A DNA stretch of 64,000 bases from Zychaea mexicana (GCF_025766255.1 NW_026516678.1:62001-126000), one strand, 5' to 3'. Positions 25,676 through 38,010 are shown, counted from the first letter of the stretch. The notes: generated by a model not told the origin, from the letters alone. A program made the numbers and translations.

Positions 25676-26776
25676 TTAGCCCGCCCGACCATGGGTCATG
25701 GCCGATATGGCTACACCATATTGGAGCCATTTTAATATAACAGGTCGAATATATAGCGTCCACAAATTCTGATCCGACATCCTCAATCCGCCTTTTTCAT
25801 GCAATCGTGGTACACGAAACCATTCTCGGTGCGCTGTCCCACACTCATGGCATTTAAATCCAGCTGTTGCAAACCGAGCCGAAAGTTCGAGATGAATTAG
25901 CCGTTCCACACGATGCGATATTGGGCACTTGGGCAAGGTGGCGAGGGAGCTTGACTTTTGTGGCGGCAAATGAGGAAACAGTTCTATAATCTCAGGGGTA
26001 TATTTGCATCGTTGGGATACTTGGTACATGCGACGATGTGGGTCAATCGTTCGTCCAATTTTGAAATACGCGTAACGTGAAGTTGGCACACGCGGGCCAT
26101 GTGTCAGCATGTACGCGTAAATGTAACCGGGCTCGTCGTTTTCGGATAAAGGTTTGCTCATTTCTTGCCGTAACAGTGTTTGATTTTGCTTGCTGATAGA
26201 TTGGTCTATCCATACTAATTTTCACCGGATAGTGTTTTATAATGATCAGTTATCGTTGGAAGAAGAGTTTTGTGTGTGTGTTCCTGACAAATTTAAAAAT
26301 GAAGTAAAAGAGACTTACGATGCCAGCCATCATGAAGCGGATCGCTCAAAGTAACGCTGGATACTCGCTTTTGTTTTGCAAAGGGGGTCGCAAAAGCAAA
26401 TCGATGTGAATGACAGTAGAGATCGCTTTCGTTAGTACACAGGACGTCTGCTTTTACTTTTCGCTCGCAGCGTTGTCCGTCAAATCGGGTCCCTCGACAT
26501 CGTCGCCACACCAGTGAATCACGACATGCAGGTGGTAATGCAGCAAAACGGAGCGCTGCTGATGAAAATGCTGCTGCTTGGGCCGCCAACAGGTACCATG
26601 GTTTCTTGTGGAATGCAACATGCTTTGCCAAAGAAAACATTTCTTTTTCAAGCTCCTGCAAGTAAACTGTTGTTGACAATCAAGCCGCATTTGGTTTTTG
26701 AGTCCTCTGTAGCACACGCACACACACAGCTCCGCTTGATGTTTTGTGTGGCAACGCTTACCGCTGCAGCTTTCAT
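25676..26776 (-). CDS. T5orf172 / DUF1766 (GIY-YIG-like) domain protein
   Basis: The model has exons 26776-26762 (MKAAA), 26655-26319 and 26214-25676, all in phase, giving 296 residues. The tiny first exon is the least certain part; an ATG at 26640 is the alternative start. Exon 2 carries a Cys/His cluster, CRGTRFDGQRC and YCHSHRF (about residues 58-90), which often precedes this domain in fungi. Exon 3 carries the domain proper: QTLLRQEMSKPLSENDEPGYIYAY, then YFKIGRTIDPHRRMYQVSQ, IELFPHLP, HRVERLIHLELSARF and CHECGTAHREWFRVP. The GYIY...FKIGRT pair corresponds to the GIY-YIG nuclease core. Fungal members (including fission-yeast mug113) have no settled role; phage members are putative endonucleases. 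The retained GYIY, Lys and Arg suggest a folded domain. Confidence 0.8.
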
Positions 26777-27697
26777 GGCAATCAATTCTCCGCAACCAGC
26801 TCACACTTCTTTGCTGCTGCAGGCGGTTACATTTCACTTATCAGAAATTGTATGATAGCCTCTTCGTTTTCATAATGATGAACAAGTCGTGACCGAGCAA
26901 CGATAAATATCTGCTGCCATAAAAATCAAGTAATAGCAATGAAAGAAGCCGATTGATCTGCTCTTTACAATCATCCGGGTTTTCATGTTCACCGTGAGAT
27001 ACAAATTTTCATTATCTGAAGTTTTCATTTTTTTAAGCATTTGCAATGGCAGTAGCACTGCAATGGCAGTAGCACGGATCTATAAAGTAGCTAGCTGTAG
27101 AAGCAAGCTGTTGCTTCAATTGACAGATCCGAGGGGAGTGGATGCACTGCGTGCTTTCTACTGCTAGCGCATTTCAAAGTGAAAAGCATGGTGTCTGCAT
27201 TATCCCGAATATGCTGTACCCCGACAAAGCAAATCAAATCTATAATGTACTTACAGCAAGCATTTTCTATTCCTTATAACAAGTAGAGAGACAGGCTGAC
27301 AAACCATTTGCATGAAACAAATAACTTTCTAATCCCATAGAAACAGCTCCTGCCAGCAAAAATAGAGAGCAAGTTCACACTATAAAGCGAGTTATATAAG
27401 TTGATTGATAAGTTAATCGATCGAAATTGCTCGTCAATGATATACAAAGTATTTCTACCTTTGTTTATCATCCTGCAAGATGTAAACACGCAATATTAAG
27501 AGAACGAAGCACGAAAGCAAATATGATAATTCTACATAAAAAAAGGAAGCATAATATATAATATTGAGACAATGCAATATATGCGGATGATACACGGAAG
27601 AAAATGTATGAACTATACTACAGTAAATCTAGAGCAGGATGAGGAGAAAGATGCTACATACAGTCTAAAAGGTGCCGAAAAAAATGTATATGTACAA
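26777..27697. other. intergenic, no gene seen
   Basis: Short open frames only. A direct repeat of GCAATGGCAGTAGCAC occurs at about 27045-27076. Confidence 0.4.
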
Positions 27698-28534
27698 TTA
27701 TGTAGGTGCGTTGGCAACCTGGCTAATATGTGATGAGGATAAAAGTGATGACGGTAGATCATGTGTTGGCGTTGTAGGTACCAAAGAAGGCGAAGAAGAC
27801 AAGGTTGATCTCGTTGGATGGCAATACGACGGCGGACGAGGTAGTGGTCCAGTTGATGTAGATGCAGATGAAGAATTATTATGATATCCACTACTATACA
27901 TAGGCGGAGGTGGTGAAACTGGTATTTCTTCCATGACAGGAGGCGGCGGCGGTCCGACATCCAATACAATATCCTGTTGTACAGATTCATATGTCGGTAG
28001 TATATCGCTTCTTCTCTGCTGCTCTCTACCGCTACTGCAGCTGTACTCCACCCGTGTCACTTCAATGACGAGGGCAATCGTGTGCCTGTCCAGCGCAGAT
28101 CTCAAGCGGAGTGATTCTCTGTTATCAACATCTTTGAGTCGGCGGTAGCTCCATCGAATTCGGTATGCTGCGTCCATCACTGTCAACTTCCTAAGACATT
28201 CGTGTAATTTATCGTGAAACTGGATATACGCTACGATGTTATTATTGAATTTCGTAAATTTGCAAAAAGAGTTAGTCAGACAGAAAATGAGCTGGTGCTC
28301 TAATACCTTGCTCATTTTTATAGACCGCAGTCCCCGTCGCCTTGTTGTCCAATATGCAATGACGGCAGGTATAACAAGAATGAACAACGGATACCACATG
28401 GCAATTGTCAGTGCGCGAGCAACAATAGCGAAAGCAGCAACAACTATGACAAGAGCTATAGCCAGCACGAACAGATGACTGTCGAGCCAAGTGTGCGGAA
28501 ACTCTTTCCTTACAAGTTGCTTTATCGTTGTCAT
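27698..28534 (-). CDS. membrane protein with a helical hairpin and a Pro-rich tail
   Basis: A 278-residue frame. Residues about 20-60 contain two closely spaced hydrophobic segments (SHLFVLAIALVIVVAAFAIV and AMWYPLFILVIPAVIAYW), separated by a few residues and followed by the basic TRRRGLRS. This resembles a reticulon-like or hairpin membrane anchor, but no family is recognised. A helical middle region (residues 80-150) is rich in Arg/Lys and Leu. The C-terminus is Pro/Ser-rich, with PPPPP near 193 and PPPP near 208, and would be cytosolic and disordered. An AG acceptor (ttacag) lies just upstream of the in-frame sequence IPKELFEAR before the first Met, so a further 5' exon is possible. Confidence 0.6.
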   Translation of the reverse strand: MTTIKQLVRKEFPHTWLDSHLFVLAIALVIVVAAFAIVARALTIAMWYPLFILVIPAVIAYWTTRRRGLRSIKMSKVLEHQLIFCLTNSFCKFTKFNNNIVAYIQFHDKLHECLRKLTVMDAAYRIRWSYRRLKDVDNRESLRLRSALDRHTIALVIEVTRVEYSCSSGREQQRRSDILPTYESVQQDIVLDVGPPPPPVMEEIPVSPPPPMYSSGYHNNSSSASTSTGPLPRPPSYCHPTRSTLSSSPSLVPTTPTHDLPSSLLSSSHISQVANAPT

Positions 28535-30481
28535 TCTTGCTTCGAATAACTCTTTTGGTATCTGTAATACGATAATGCTATACGTCAGCTCCAGTATCCT
28601 TGATAGTAGACAAATATATCATACATAGTAATTTATGTATAATCGGACCAACAACAACGTACAAACCGTGTAAGCTGCGCATAATCTTCATAATTGCTGT
28701 ATACAACGCTCGATGGCCTCCATCGTCTACTGACGAGGGCAAACGTTCCCAGCATCATGCGAGAAATTTAAAACGTGAAGATACAGTAAAAGAAGAAGAG
28801 TCGAAATTACAATATCGCCGCCCGTCGACTCGTTTTTGCTTCCAATTCCTGTTGAGTTTTGGGCCCAGTGTGCGACACTATTAATGCATAGCATTACTCT
28901 TCACAGACACACGTTGCCTCTTTTTTCGCTTTCCGCCAAGACAGCATAACGTGCCCAAGTTCGACCCTCCCCTTATCGTGCATTATCTGCAGCTATTGCT
29001 CTCTTTTACCGATGATAAGAATATGGACTCGTATGTTTAGCTGCAACCGACTTATGCTTACTGCTTTGATAGTTTGCGTATATAAAGAAAAAATGAATGT
29101 CCTCGTACTAACGAGGAACAATTGCCATCAAACCTGCAACAACAACAACAATATAACAGCTCCAGGCCAACATTTGTGGCATAATGTCGCACCGCTTAGT
29201 TTTAAGCTCACCCGTCCTTTTCGGGCTCCTTCTCCCTCCCCCCCCAAAACGTTATAGCTCCAAAACAAAGTTGTTGAATGAGTTTCTCGTTACTGCCCTT
29301 TCTTCTGTCTAAATTTTACTAACATTCCTCTACAATGCAGCATCAAAACAGTACTAGATTTTATTTTCTCAGTATGACACATATAATATGGTTGGTATCT
29401 TAAACGCATTACGACGTCCAGCCGGCAATGAATATCGCCGTGTGTACGCTAGGTGGATGCTAGTTCTGGGCCGTCGTCTTGTTGATATTATGGGGCACAC
29501 AAAAAAACACCGATCTCGGTCTCCGGGAAACATACCGGCTCATTACACATTTGCTGTTATAATAACTGGTAAATAAGGCCTAACTCTTCTTTGCAAGAAA
29601 TGATAGAATTCATGATAGATAAGAAGTGCTTATCCTCATCTGACTTTTCCTTTGTCATGTCACAGGCATTATTATCAGTTGTGCTGACATGCGGCAGGTG
29701 TAACGTATACGCACAAAGTAAAAAATAATAAAGCAAAAGTGGCGAATTGCATGTGTAAATACGTAATATGTAGTAGAGTTACCTTCGGTTAAAACATACT
29801 TTCTTTCCAGTCCACAACATTCGTAAACGTCCATCGTTTATAACAACCATACCCGTATGTAATAATAGTATTTACAAACATTATCAAATATATTTGCTAC
29901 ATGATGAGTATAACTTAACTCTCTCTCTTCTCCTATTTCTAATACACTTGGTCGTGACACGCTACTATAGATGGAGCGGTCAAAACGAGGAGTAGTGAAC
30001 GAAGTAAGAATAAATAGCACTTTTATTCTATACTCTCTTTTCCGCTTGCCAACACTGCTCTCCTTTTTATTTTCTGCCTGCCCCTTAATACATTTGAAAA
30101 GCCGTATGGTGAACTTCTACACATGTAGGTTTCATGGATATTTGTAGCGTATGCTTGTCTGCACATACATGCTACATTATTACTACATACAACGAGTTTT
30201 TTTACCCCTCCTCCATGTTGTTGCGCCTTGCACATCCCCGCTTTTCTGGCCTGGAGAAAACTTGCAACGAATCCTGGATTTGATTGTGCTTCTTTTGTTT
30301 CTCCCCTTCGTTTCCCTCCCACTCGTTTTTTGTTCTTTTCCTCGTAGATATCACAACTACGCACCCCATACTACATATTATACACATAGCAGCAACAATA
30401 ACAATAGCAACGGCGATATTACATATACTACATATTCTGTCAAGTCACTCTTTTCGAAAAAGTCATTTCTTAAGGTAGCAT
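28535..30481. other. intergenic, no gene seen
   Basis: Pyrimidine-rich tracts precede the next gene (30290-30350). A 62-codon frame at 29388-29576 (basic) is the only one with balanced composition, but it has no supporting context. Confidence 0.4.
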
Positions 30482-32518
30482 ATGAACGACATTACTGCTA
30501 GCTGTACTACATACAGTACTCCAACACATCATCAGGAAGGAACGACACTAATGCGATGTTCCCACAACGCTTTAGGAATCATAATCATCATGGGCTTCCC
30601 TGCCTGGGCTATTATCTGCGTTGTTGCAGCCGTAGTCGCGATCCTGTTGACCGGGCTTGCGTTATTTTTGATCAAAAGAAAACGCAGATCATCTTCTCCT
30701 ACGGTGGATATCATCCAAGACGAAAAAATGAATTATCAGCAACAGCAACAACAACAAGAAGCACATGGCGGACAGACCAGCAATGCAACAACTGTACGCT
30801 CTCACAAGCAGCCATCACCACCCATGACACCTCATCACGCCCCACCCTCACCTCAGAATCATCATCGACATCAGCAGGAGCAGCAGGAGGAGGAGGAAAC
30901 AGAAGGACCGCCGACGCCCAAACCTAGAAAAATGTCTCGAACTGAACGGAAGCAGCATCAGGACAATGTCAAAATCAACCTACCCTTACCGCCTCCTTCT
31001 ACATCCTTGTTCTCTGATAAAATGGAGCTCAGTTCAGAGGAAGCCATGGAGTTATTTGACAAGTATATGAATATTGACAGCAAGGAAGCAGAAAAGCCCG
31101 GGTTTTATTCGAGCATGCAACGTAAAGCAGGTACCATCCGTAGCACTGTCCGACAATCTCTCCGCCGTGAAAAATCAAACAAGTCATCCACCCCATTGAA
31201 TCAGCTTTTTACTGCGGATCAACAGCAACAGCAGCAGCAGCAGCAATCCTATCATTATCAGCCGCCACCTACACCATCCTCAGCCACCTCCGCCGAAGCT
31301 CGTAGCATCGCTGCCAGTGCATCGCCGTTGCCATCGCTTCCTCAAACACCTGTTCATACAAAAACCCCCTCTCCTACAGCTACCCCTGCTGGAAAGCAAC
31401 GACAAGAAGAAGAAGAGCAACAACAGCAACTTGACTTTAATGACGTTGACGAAGTAACGATACCACCAGTTGTTGAAGAAGCTGCTGCAGCTGCCTACAA
31501 CGATGGAAAGAATAACAATGCCAGCATGCGTGCTGCACGGCGTGTCATTCGTACTGCTTCACGTAAATCAAAAACAAGGTCTATGCTTGTCAACGAAGAA
31601 GACGTCATGAAAATGTTTGGTCCTACTGGAGAGCATCATCAACGTGACAATAGCCACAGCTTTGCTACTGTACGTGAAAAGCCCACAACCGGTTCTGTTC
31701 GGCGCTTGGTGCGTGATAGCATTGTCACGGATAAGAGCGCTACTGTGTCGGCCGTACGTGCCACGAATAGTAACGGAGCAACGTCAGTAAGACAAATAGC
31801 AGAATGGTGGTCACCGGAAGATTCAAAACCTGCCAAGATTGCTGGTAATAGTGCCAATAATAGCAATGCAACAAGTAACTTTGGTAATATCAGAAACGGC
31901 AATACCGGTGGCAATGATAACAGCCGAACGTTACCTCCACCGCCACGCAAGCCAGGCAAATTAGTAGACGATCAACAAAAAGGAAACGTGGATACAATCC
32001 GACGTATGCTTCAAGCCTCTATGGCAGAAAGTGGATCAATGGCCAGTATCTCCAAGGTCGCAGGGAGAAGCAGCAATGAAGCAACACCAATGGGCCCGGA
32101 CCCTGTCGCGTCCTTTTCATCGTCTACTGTACGAACCATGATCCCAGAAAACGATCAGCAATCCTTTGGCGCTGCGGGAATGGCAGCCCAGGAGAAAATT
32201 GAAATTGACGATACCAATTTTGCACTATTGCAGCAAAATGGTCATCAGACATGGAACGGTCGTGCCAATCGTGTATCCAACAGACCTTCTGTGCTCCCAC
32301 AGCAGCAGCAACTACAGCAGTCTGGTGAAGCAGCAGCAGCAACAACAAAGGCAGAAAACAAGTCATTCTTCAACACTGTAAACGTGGGTCGTCGACAATC
32401 AGCTAGACGCAAAGTCATGCCGTGGATGGACAGTGATAATGATGGCAGCAACTCAAAGCGGACACCCGCTCAGTGTGAACGCGACCAATATCTGCAATCA
32501 CTTTATGATAACGCATAA
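30482..32518 (+). CDS. large single-pass membrane protein with disordered cytoplasmic region
   Basis: An uninterrupted 678-residue frame. Near residues 37-65 lies one membrane helix (MGFPAWAIICVVAAVVAILL), followed at once by KRKRR, so the long C-terminal part should be cytosolic. That part is low complexity: Gln runs near 85 and 247, PPxP motifs (PPTPKPRK, LPPPPRKPG) of the SH3-ligand type, and several R-x-S patches (TIRSTVRQSLRR, RRVIRTASRKSKTRS, SVRRLVRDS, SARRKVMPW). A helical segment, SSEEAMELFDKYMNI, lies near 184. No domain is recognised. The architecture suggests a signalling or polarity adaptor at a membrane. Start codons at 30482, 30551 and 30590 are all possible; the last begins just before the helix. 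It is intronless, unlike most neighbours. Confidence 0.75.
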   Translation: MNDITASCTTYSTPTHHQEGTTLMRCSHNALGIIIIMGFPAWAIICVVAAVVAILLTGLALFLIKRKRRSSSPTVDIIQDEKMNYQQQQQQQEAHGGQTSNATTVRSHKQPSPPMTPHHAPPSPQNHHRHQQEQQEEEETEGPPTPKPRKMSRTERKQHQDNVKINLPLPPPSTSLFSDKMELSSEEAMELFDKYMNIDSKEAEKPGFYSSMQRKAGTIRSTVRQSLRREKSNKSSTPLNQLFTADQQQQQQQQQSYHYQPPPTPSSATSAEARSIAASASPLPSLPQTPVHTKTPSPTATPAGKQRQEEEEQQQQLDFNDVDEVTIPPVVEEAAAAAYNDGKNNNASMRAARRVIRTASRKSKTRSMLVNEEDVMKMFGPTGEHHQRDNSHSFATVREKPTTGSVRRLVRDSIVTDKSATVSAVRATNSNGATSVRQIAEWWSPEDSKPAKIAGNSANNSNATSNFGNIRNGNTGGNDNSRTLPPPPRKPGKLVDDQQKGNVDTIRRMLQASMAESGSMASISKVAGRSSNEATPMGPDPVASFSSSTVRTMIPENDQQSFGAAGMAAQEKIEIDDTNFALLQQNGHQTWNGRANRVSNRPSVLPQQQQLQQSGEAAAATTKAENKSFFNTVNVGRRQSARRKVMPWMDSDNDGSNSKRTPAQCERDQYLQSLYDNA

Positions 32519-33429
32519 TAGTTCTGTCTGTTCTTTCTATGCATCCTATTTTAACTTTATTTTTCTCCCTTTTCAATTCTTTGATAACTTATTACAATGA
32601 TTTGCATTCTGAAAGTATATAAACCAATTTGGGATAAACACCTAACATTAATCATCCAAAAAGCTTCTTTTTGTCGCCAGGGGTACGGTTACTGTGTTGG
32701 CATGTATATATATAATCGATGCAAACAACAGTGGGTTCTCTACAGTAAAAATGTGAAGATGAGATGGAAAGATGATGGACTACAGTGGAACGTAGATGTC
32801 TCCACAGCTCTGTTTGGATGCTCCAGTTGCGCCGAGGTATCATGCAGCGTACGATTATCAAATCCTTGTTTGCATGGTAGATTGTTATCAACTTGTTCTC
32901 AATAGTAACGTCAGCTGCAAGACTCCCATGGCTATCTGTTAAGGGACGATCGCCCTGCTATCACCGATAATGATGATGTTATTGTAAAAGTCTGGGCAAA
33001 CTGTTTGAAGTGCTGTCCTGACAACAGCAAAGCTCGTTGTCAATGGCAACATGATCTCTTAATATAAGAACTTTATAATAACATCTACTTTGTGCTTTAT
33101 TGATGAGCTATGCTAGCGTTAGTAAGAATAAAGTAATCTACGTATGATACAATACGAAAAAATCAGTGAGGCTGTGTCTACAGCTGCCATATAAACTGGC
33201 TACTATGTACTCTAGCCATGAAGATTTATAATACAAACTTAGGTAATAATGATAATATAATACATCATGCGTTTGCCGAGCGTTGTAGCCCAGGATGAGA
33301 GAGATAACAGGTCTCTTTGATGGGATAAAACAGTTTTCATCGCTACTCCTAGCGCACGTATGTTTACAACTAAGCTTTGAATACTGGAAGTATACATCTA
33401 AGGAAGCTACAAAAGTCAAACTGAAAAGA
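32519..33429. other. intergenic, no gene seen
   Basis: 3' flank of the membrane-protein gene and the decayed far end of the Argonaute remnant. No supported gene. Confidence 0.4.
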
Positions 33430-34018
33430 ATGAACAATATCTGTATCAAAAATCTAGTGCCTGGCTTGCAGCTTCCAATCGAGCGATCCGCACCTTCTGG
33501 TTGAATAAAAAAGAAACAGACATGATGTCGCTTTTGAGCCACCACAAATGTCACTGTGGTTTAGTACCCGTTGTCAAGCTCCTCACATACACTGTGGATT
33601 ACCCGAATCTCTTCAATTCGAACAGTCTCAACCTGACTGTCGGCGACTCTGTCATGAGAAAATAACACCCGTAGCGGCTTCTGACCGCATGATTGATGAA
33701 GCGTCTCTTGAAGCATTTTGACCATACCCTTCGAATCACTTGTAATTCCCGTGTTTTATAGCTTGCATTCTGATGGCACTCGAGTATCGCGTGGCTCGCA
33801 TATCCATGCAAGCCGTCAAGGCGGCAATAGAGGCTTGGTTCATGTTACCAGGTGATGGATGTGTCACATCGGCGCCAAATACGATTGTCGGTCGCTGGGA
33901 GACGAAAGGGGTTTGCTCTGCTGGCAAACAAGCATTCAAACCACCAAGCTCCACGTTGAATTTTAAGCAAACGTTTGCACAGTATTGAGCTTTGGACCGA
34001 CCACGGTCATTAATGAGG
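33430..34018 (-). pseudogene. Argonaute PIWI-domain remnant
   Basis: On the minus strand three neighbouring frames carry, in order, consecutive blocks of an Argonaute PIWI domain. These are SKAQYCANVCLKFN and ELGGLNACLP; PTIVFGADVTHPSPG (first catalytic Asp) with SIAALTACMDMRATRYSSAI; GMVKMLQETL...PLRVLFSHDRVADSQ (region of the second Asp) with IHSVCEELDNGY; and then TFVVAQKRHH with GADRSIGSCKPGT. The blocks are separated by stops and frame changes (for example after KHGNYK near 33737, and a stop after ELDNGY near 33560). The N-terminal, PAZ and MID domains and the last His block are absent. Argonautes bind small RNAs in RNA interference; this copy cannot make a whole protein. It ends abruptly near 34018, against LINE sequence. 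Confidence 0.85.
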
Positions 34019-34643
34019 GGCCTCTTATCTCCCTAATTCCATTGGTCAACAATCATTCACTAAACAACCTCACAACTTCTATCCTCCGCAAAACCGTCTA
34101 TACACACCATCATTCCCCCACCCTCAGCGCTTCTATCCCGTGGAGGCGTTTCTGGGCGATGCAACTACCTCACTATGCACGGACGACGTGGTGGCGCCTG
34201 CTTATTCTGCGCATCGCCACATGCCTGACCGGTTCGACGACGCGCGATGCCGCCTCTGCCAGCATGTCACCGAGGCGGTAGTAGACCATTATTTCTTTAC
34301 TTGTCCCTCCAAACAACCGCTTTGGCAACGCATGCTCCGACACCATCATTGCTCCTATAATTTTCAAGAGCTCAATGCTTATTGCCACACGCTCGATCCA
34401 CCTCGGTCCAAGACCACCGCCACGATCCCACCACACACGATCATCATCGCCGTCCACCTCATCTGGGCATCACATTGGCGATATATATTTGATGACACAC
34501 CTTTCGATGCCAGCCGCATCTACAATATGATCTCGACAAAGGTACAGGATTTCCGGAGAAGGCTGCCGGCAAGTTCACCTGGGGACTATGATAGGGAAAT
34601 CGATGTAAATCACTTGAGACATAGCTTGAAGACGACGATATAG
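34019..34643 (+). mobile_element. LINE (non-LTR retrotransposon) 3' end, broken
   Basis: The plus strand encodes the C-terminal end of a LINE reverse-transcriptase polyprotein. One frame reads SASIPWRRFWAMQLPHYARTTWWRLLILRIAT. The next part continues in another frame as HMPDRFDDARCRLCQHVTEAVVDHYFFTCPSKQPLWQRM and runs to the stop at 34641. The C-x2-C...H-x4-C pattern is the zinc-binding (zf-RVT) segment found after the polymerase in such elements. A frameshift near 34215 separates the two halves, and everything upstream (endonuclease and polymerase) is missing, as usual for a 5'-truncated insertion. A CT-rich tract follows at about 34708-34745. Confidence 0.75.
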
Positions 34644-37600
34644 CTAATTAGCATACACCCTAATGTTGCAGCTGTTGGGAACTGTATCGCTGAACTAGTG
34701 GTGGCTCTCCTTCTCTTGCTTTCTCTCTCTCTTTCTCTCTTTCAGTAAAGCTTCAAAAAGGCTGACCGCGTTCACCTTGCATATAGAAATAACGAGCAAA
34801 AAGGTCAGTGAGCGGTTTTCTGCATCTCACGATGCGCGTATCCAAGGCAAGACAAGACCTTTATTTTGTAAAAGCTAGACTAGCTATGATATCCGCAATT
34901 GTGATGTAATAGTCGTAGCTCCCCCTTCCATCTCTCCCATCTCCCCCCCCCCAATCAGTAGTACAGCCCCTATTTCTTATCAGAGCAGTATCTATCAATA
35001 AACATTGGTTAATTACACCCGTGACAATCACATGCGATACTGCATATCAGAGCCATTCTTTTGGAAAAATCGACAGCAATCATTATCGAAGCCATCGAGC
35101 CTTCATTCGCGAGGCGCTTTACTCGACACACATCGTTCCCAGCCACGCATACTTGATAGCCATTTGGCAACTTTAAGAAAAGAAATTCTTTGCTGGTACA
35201 TGCTCTGTAAGCTACTCATCAATCATATCAGGTATCCGTTTGGGTGGCGCGTCTATTGATCGAAATTTCCCTTGAAGCTTTAAAAAGCAATGCGTCGTAA
35301 TTTTAACTAACCATTACATGTTGAGACAAGGTCGACCGCCTGTCAACGTACGCAATGTGCTGTTCCCCCATCAACAACTGCTTCTTGACTTGGAAATGCA
35401 GCCAGTGGCAATTTGGACAGTAGCGGATCAAAAGATACACATGACAGTACATATCTTCACATGAAAGAATCAGGCTCTTTATTGGACAGAACTATCGCAA
35501 CAGCGGAGAACAAGTAGGGCAAAACCACAGTCGATATCATTTCCCAGTACGGGCAGTCTGTATCAAACAAACCGACATCAGCGTAAACACTCATTTGAAT
35601 ATGCTGCCAGGTCACTGACAGGCCACAAAGGTCGCGTCGTATTGACATGGCGGTGTCTTTAAAAGAATCTAGAGAGAACAATGAGCTGCATACGGTGCAC
35701 ACACTTCCAGTATCGCAGTGAGCCGTGCTCATAGGCAACACCAACCATCACCATCTCATGCAAGTCACTGCCCTTAATGACTACGTTATGAAAGAGAAAG
35801 CCATGTGATGAGCATGCTGCGGCGGTTGGGCGGGACGTCAAAAAAAAAGACCAAAGATAAAAAGAACCGGTCCAGATTTTCCTTTCCTTTCTTTCCTTTC
35901 CCTTTCCTCTCCTACCTTTTTTTCACACACAAACGACTACTTGCTCACTCTCTCATCCGGTCCCCTAGATTCCCTCACCCATCCTTCAGGGGACGCCTAC
36001 GACTGCTTCTTTGGGGAGAGAAGGAGCAGGTTGGTAGGGTTGGCTATTGGCAGTGCAGTGTTGCGTTTTTTGCATATGCGAGGAATACCGGCTCCCAGAA
36101 TATAGCTAGAAGGACAGCTAATAAAAACTATACGTCCACTACGCCGACTCGTTGCCTTTCCCCCACCCTGTCTTGTCCGCCTTTTTATTTTTCTTTATCG
36201 TTCATTGTCACTCTTTTTGTATCTAGGATAGAAAGTACCCGGCTACTAACAGTTCCTTATTTACTCTTAGCTGGGGCACCCCGAAAGCCCCTGGATGGTC
36301 CCCCCTGTGAGAGTGAGCAAGCAGACACGCGTGTGTGTGAAAAACCATATTTCTCCCCAATAAGCCCGTGGGGGCAAGATTTCACCACTTTTAAGTCCTA
36401 ATGACGTGTGTTTTCTTTTCAAAAGAAGCGCAGTGTCATTGGGCACACAATTTAAAACAAAGAAAATGATATAAAAAAGAGCAGTCGTTGTGAGTGTCGT
36501 CAGTGCTTGTGGAAAGAGACACAACCTGAATCAACGTTGTCGAATGACAACAATTCGAAGTGAATGGCGTTGATCACACTCGATTGCCTTCCAAAGTTCG
36601 AAATTAGAAATAATAAGTGCTTTGAACAAGCGTGTCACTCTTGATCGTCCTTGACGGATGAGCTGTCCCTTTCCATTCGTTCGTTCGATCGATCGATTAT
36701 ACATACATGATGGTGGAACACACCCAAGCATTTGGCCGCTCGTCGCTTTAATACTATAAGAGCCAGCATGACATATGGTAGCACTGTAGTTTATGAGCAT
36801 ACATATACACATGGATGCTCAATGTGTTTTTTGACATGCTGATATGCAGCCGTGTCATGATCGCCGCTTAAATCGTAATGCTTTACACTCGTGTCGAGTA
36901 GAATAATGCTAGGCGAAACAGCGAATTGTCCACAAAACCATACTTTGCTGACTGGAGCGGAAGCACCGACAATCGCTGTATGTAGGAACGACCAACAGCA
37001 ACAGATAAGGTAGCATCACTGTAGAGTATAGTTTGGTGTGGAGTCTATTGATTTTTTCTCTTACTCAGCTTGTTACAATTCGATTGTGCCAAATGAAAGG
37101 GGCACTGCTAGTAAACAGCAGAATCATTCCTATCACATCAAGATATTGAAACAAGAAGAGAATCAGTGCGATTACATATACTGCTGTGTACAATACATAC
37201 AAGCAGCTGTCAAGTATCTGGTCTATGTACACGCTGCCGCCTAATTAATGCTTAGTCTAATCCGATCTATTTGGTACGGCGGGTCAATGTACGTCGTGTC
37301 AAAGGAACTATGTATCCAGGAGAACAGTATGTCGTACGCAGTATAAATCTCTTTTGGTGCATACATTGTATTTTATGTGAAGTCCACTTGGGCATCAAGA
37401 GTATATATACAAAGACTGGTTGACATGTCGTTTTCACAAAAAGTAACACAGACTTATAATCAAGGGCTCATTGTTGCATATAATATAAAGTATCTATATG
37501 ATATTGTACATGATACAAAAGACGATCAACTCTATTTCTAATACACGTAACACGACTTTGTATCTAGAGTGGATTGAGTAAATAAATCTTCTTCTTCTCA

Positions 37601-38010
37601 GTATCATCTACATGTACATGATTGTGATCGAATGGCACCAACTCATGGAAGAAAATACTACCCACGGCAGTTGTCATGGAGCCAACAGCCAAATCGACTC
37701 AAACGCATAATTAATTTAATATAAGCGAAAATTCACCGCGGTCCGATGATGGTGCGTGTGTAACTAAGTTCTGCTGGTCGGATGGGTGGGGACAAAGGGC
37801 CGAGATCACGAAGCGGAGGAGCAGCCAGTGCTTTTTTGATGTTCCGAAATCGAAAACTGACACAACACACCGTCTCTTTAAAAGAGAGCGGGTTTTCTGG
37901 TCTGTCACGCGCCATTTTCTTTTTTTAAACTTTCTGGTGTTATAACGACAACTTCACCACTTCATAAATCTCTTTTGCCTTTTTCTTCTGCACATTTCGA
38001 AGGAGTAACA
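34644..38010. other. 3.4-kb stretch without a recognisable gene
   Basis: Contains pyrimidine tracts (34708-34745 and TTTCC-rich 35878-35930), a C-run near 34948 and a TTCGTTCGTTCGATCGATCGAT run near 36676-36697. The open frame at 35805-36401 is a by-product of the pyrimidine tract. The last few hundred bases must hold the myosin promoter, but no clear TATA box was seen. Confidence 0.45.

Noticed and set aside
35805..36401. 198-codon plus-strand frame
   Set aside because: Phe/Pro/Leu/Ser-rich reading of a pyrimidine tract; no domain and no conserved motif.
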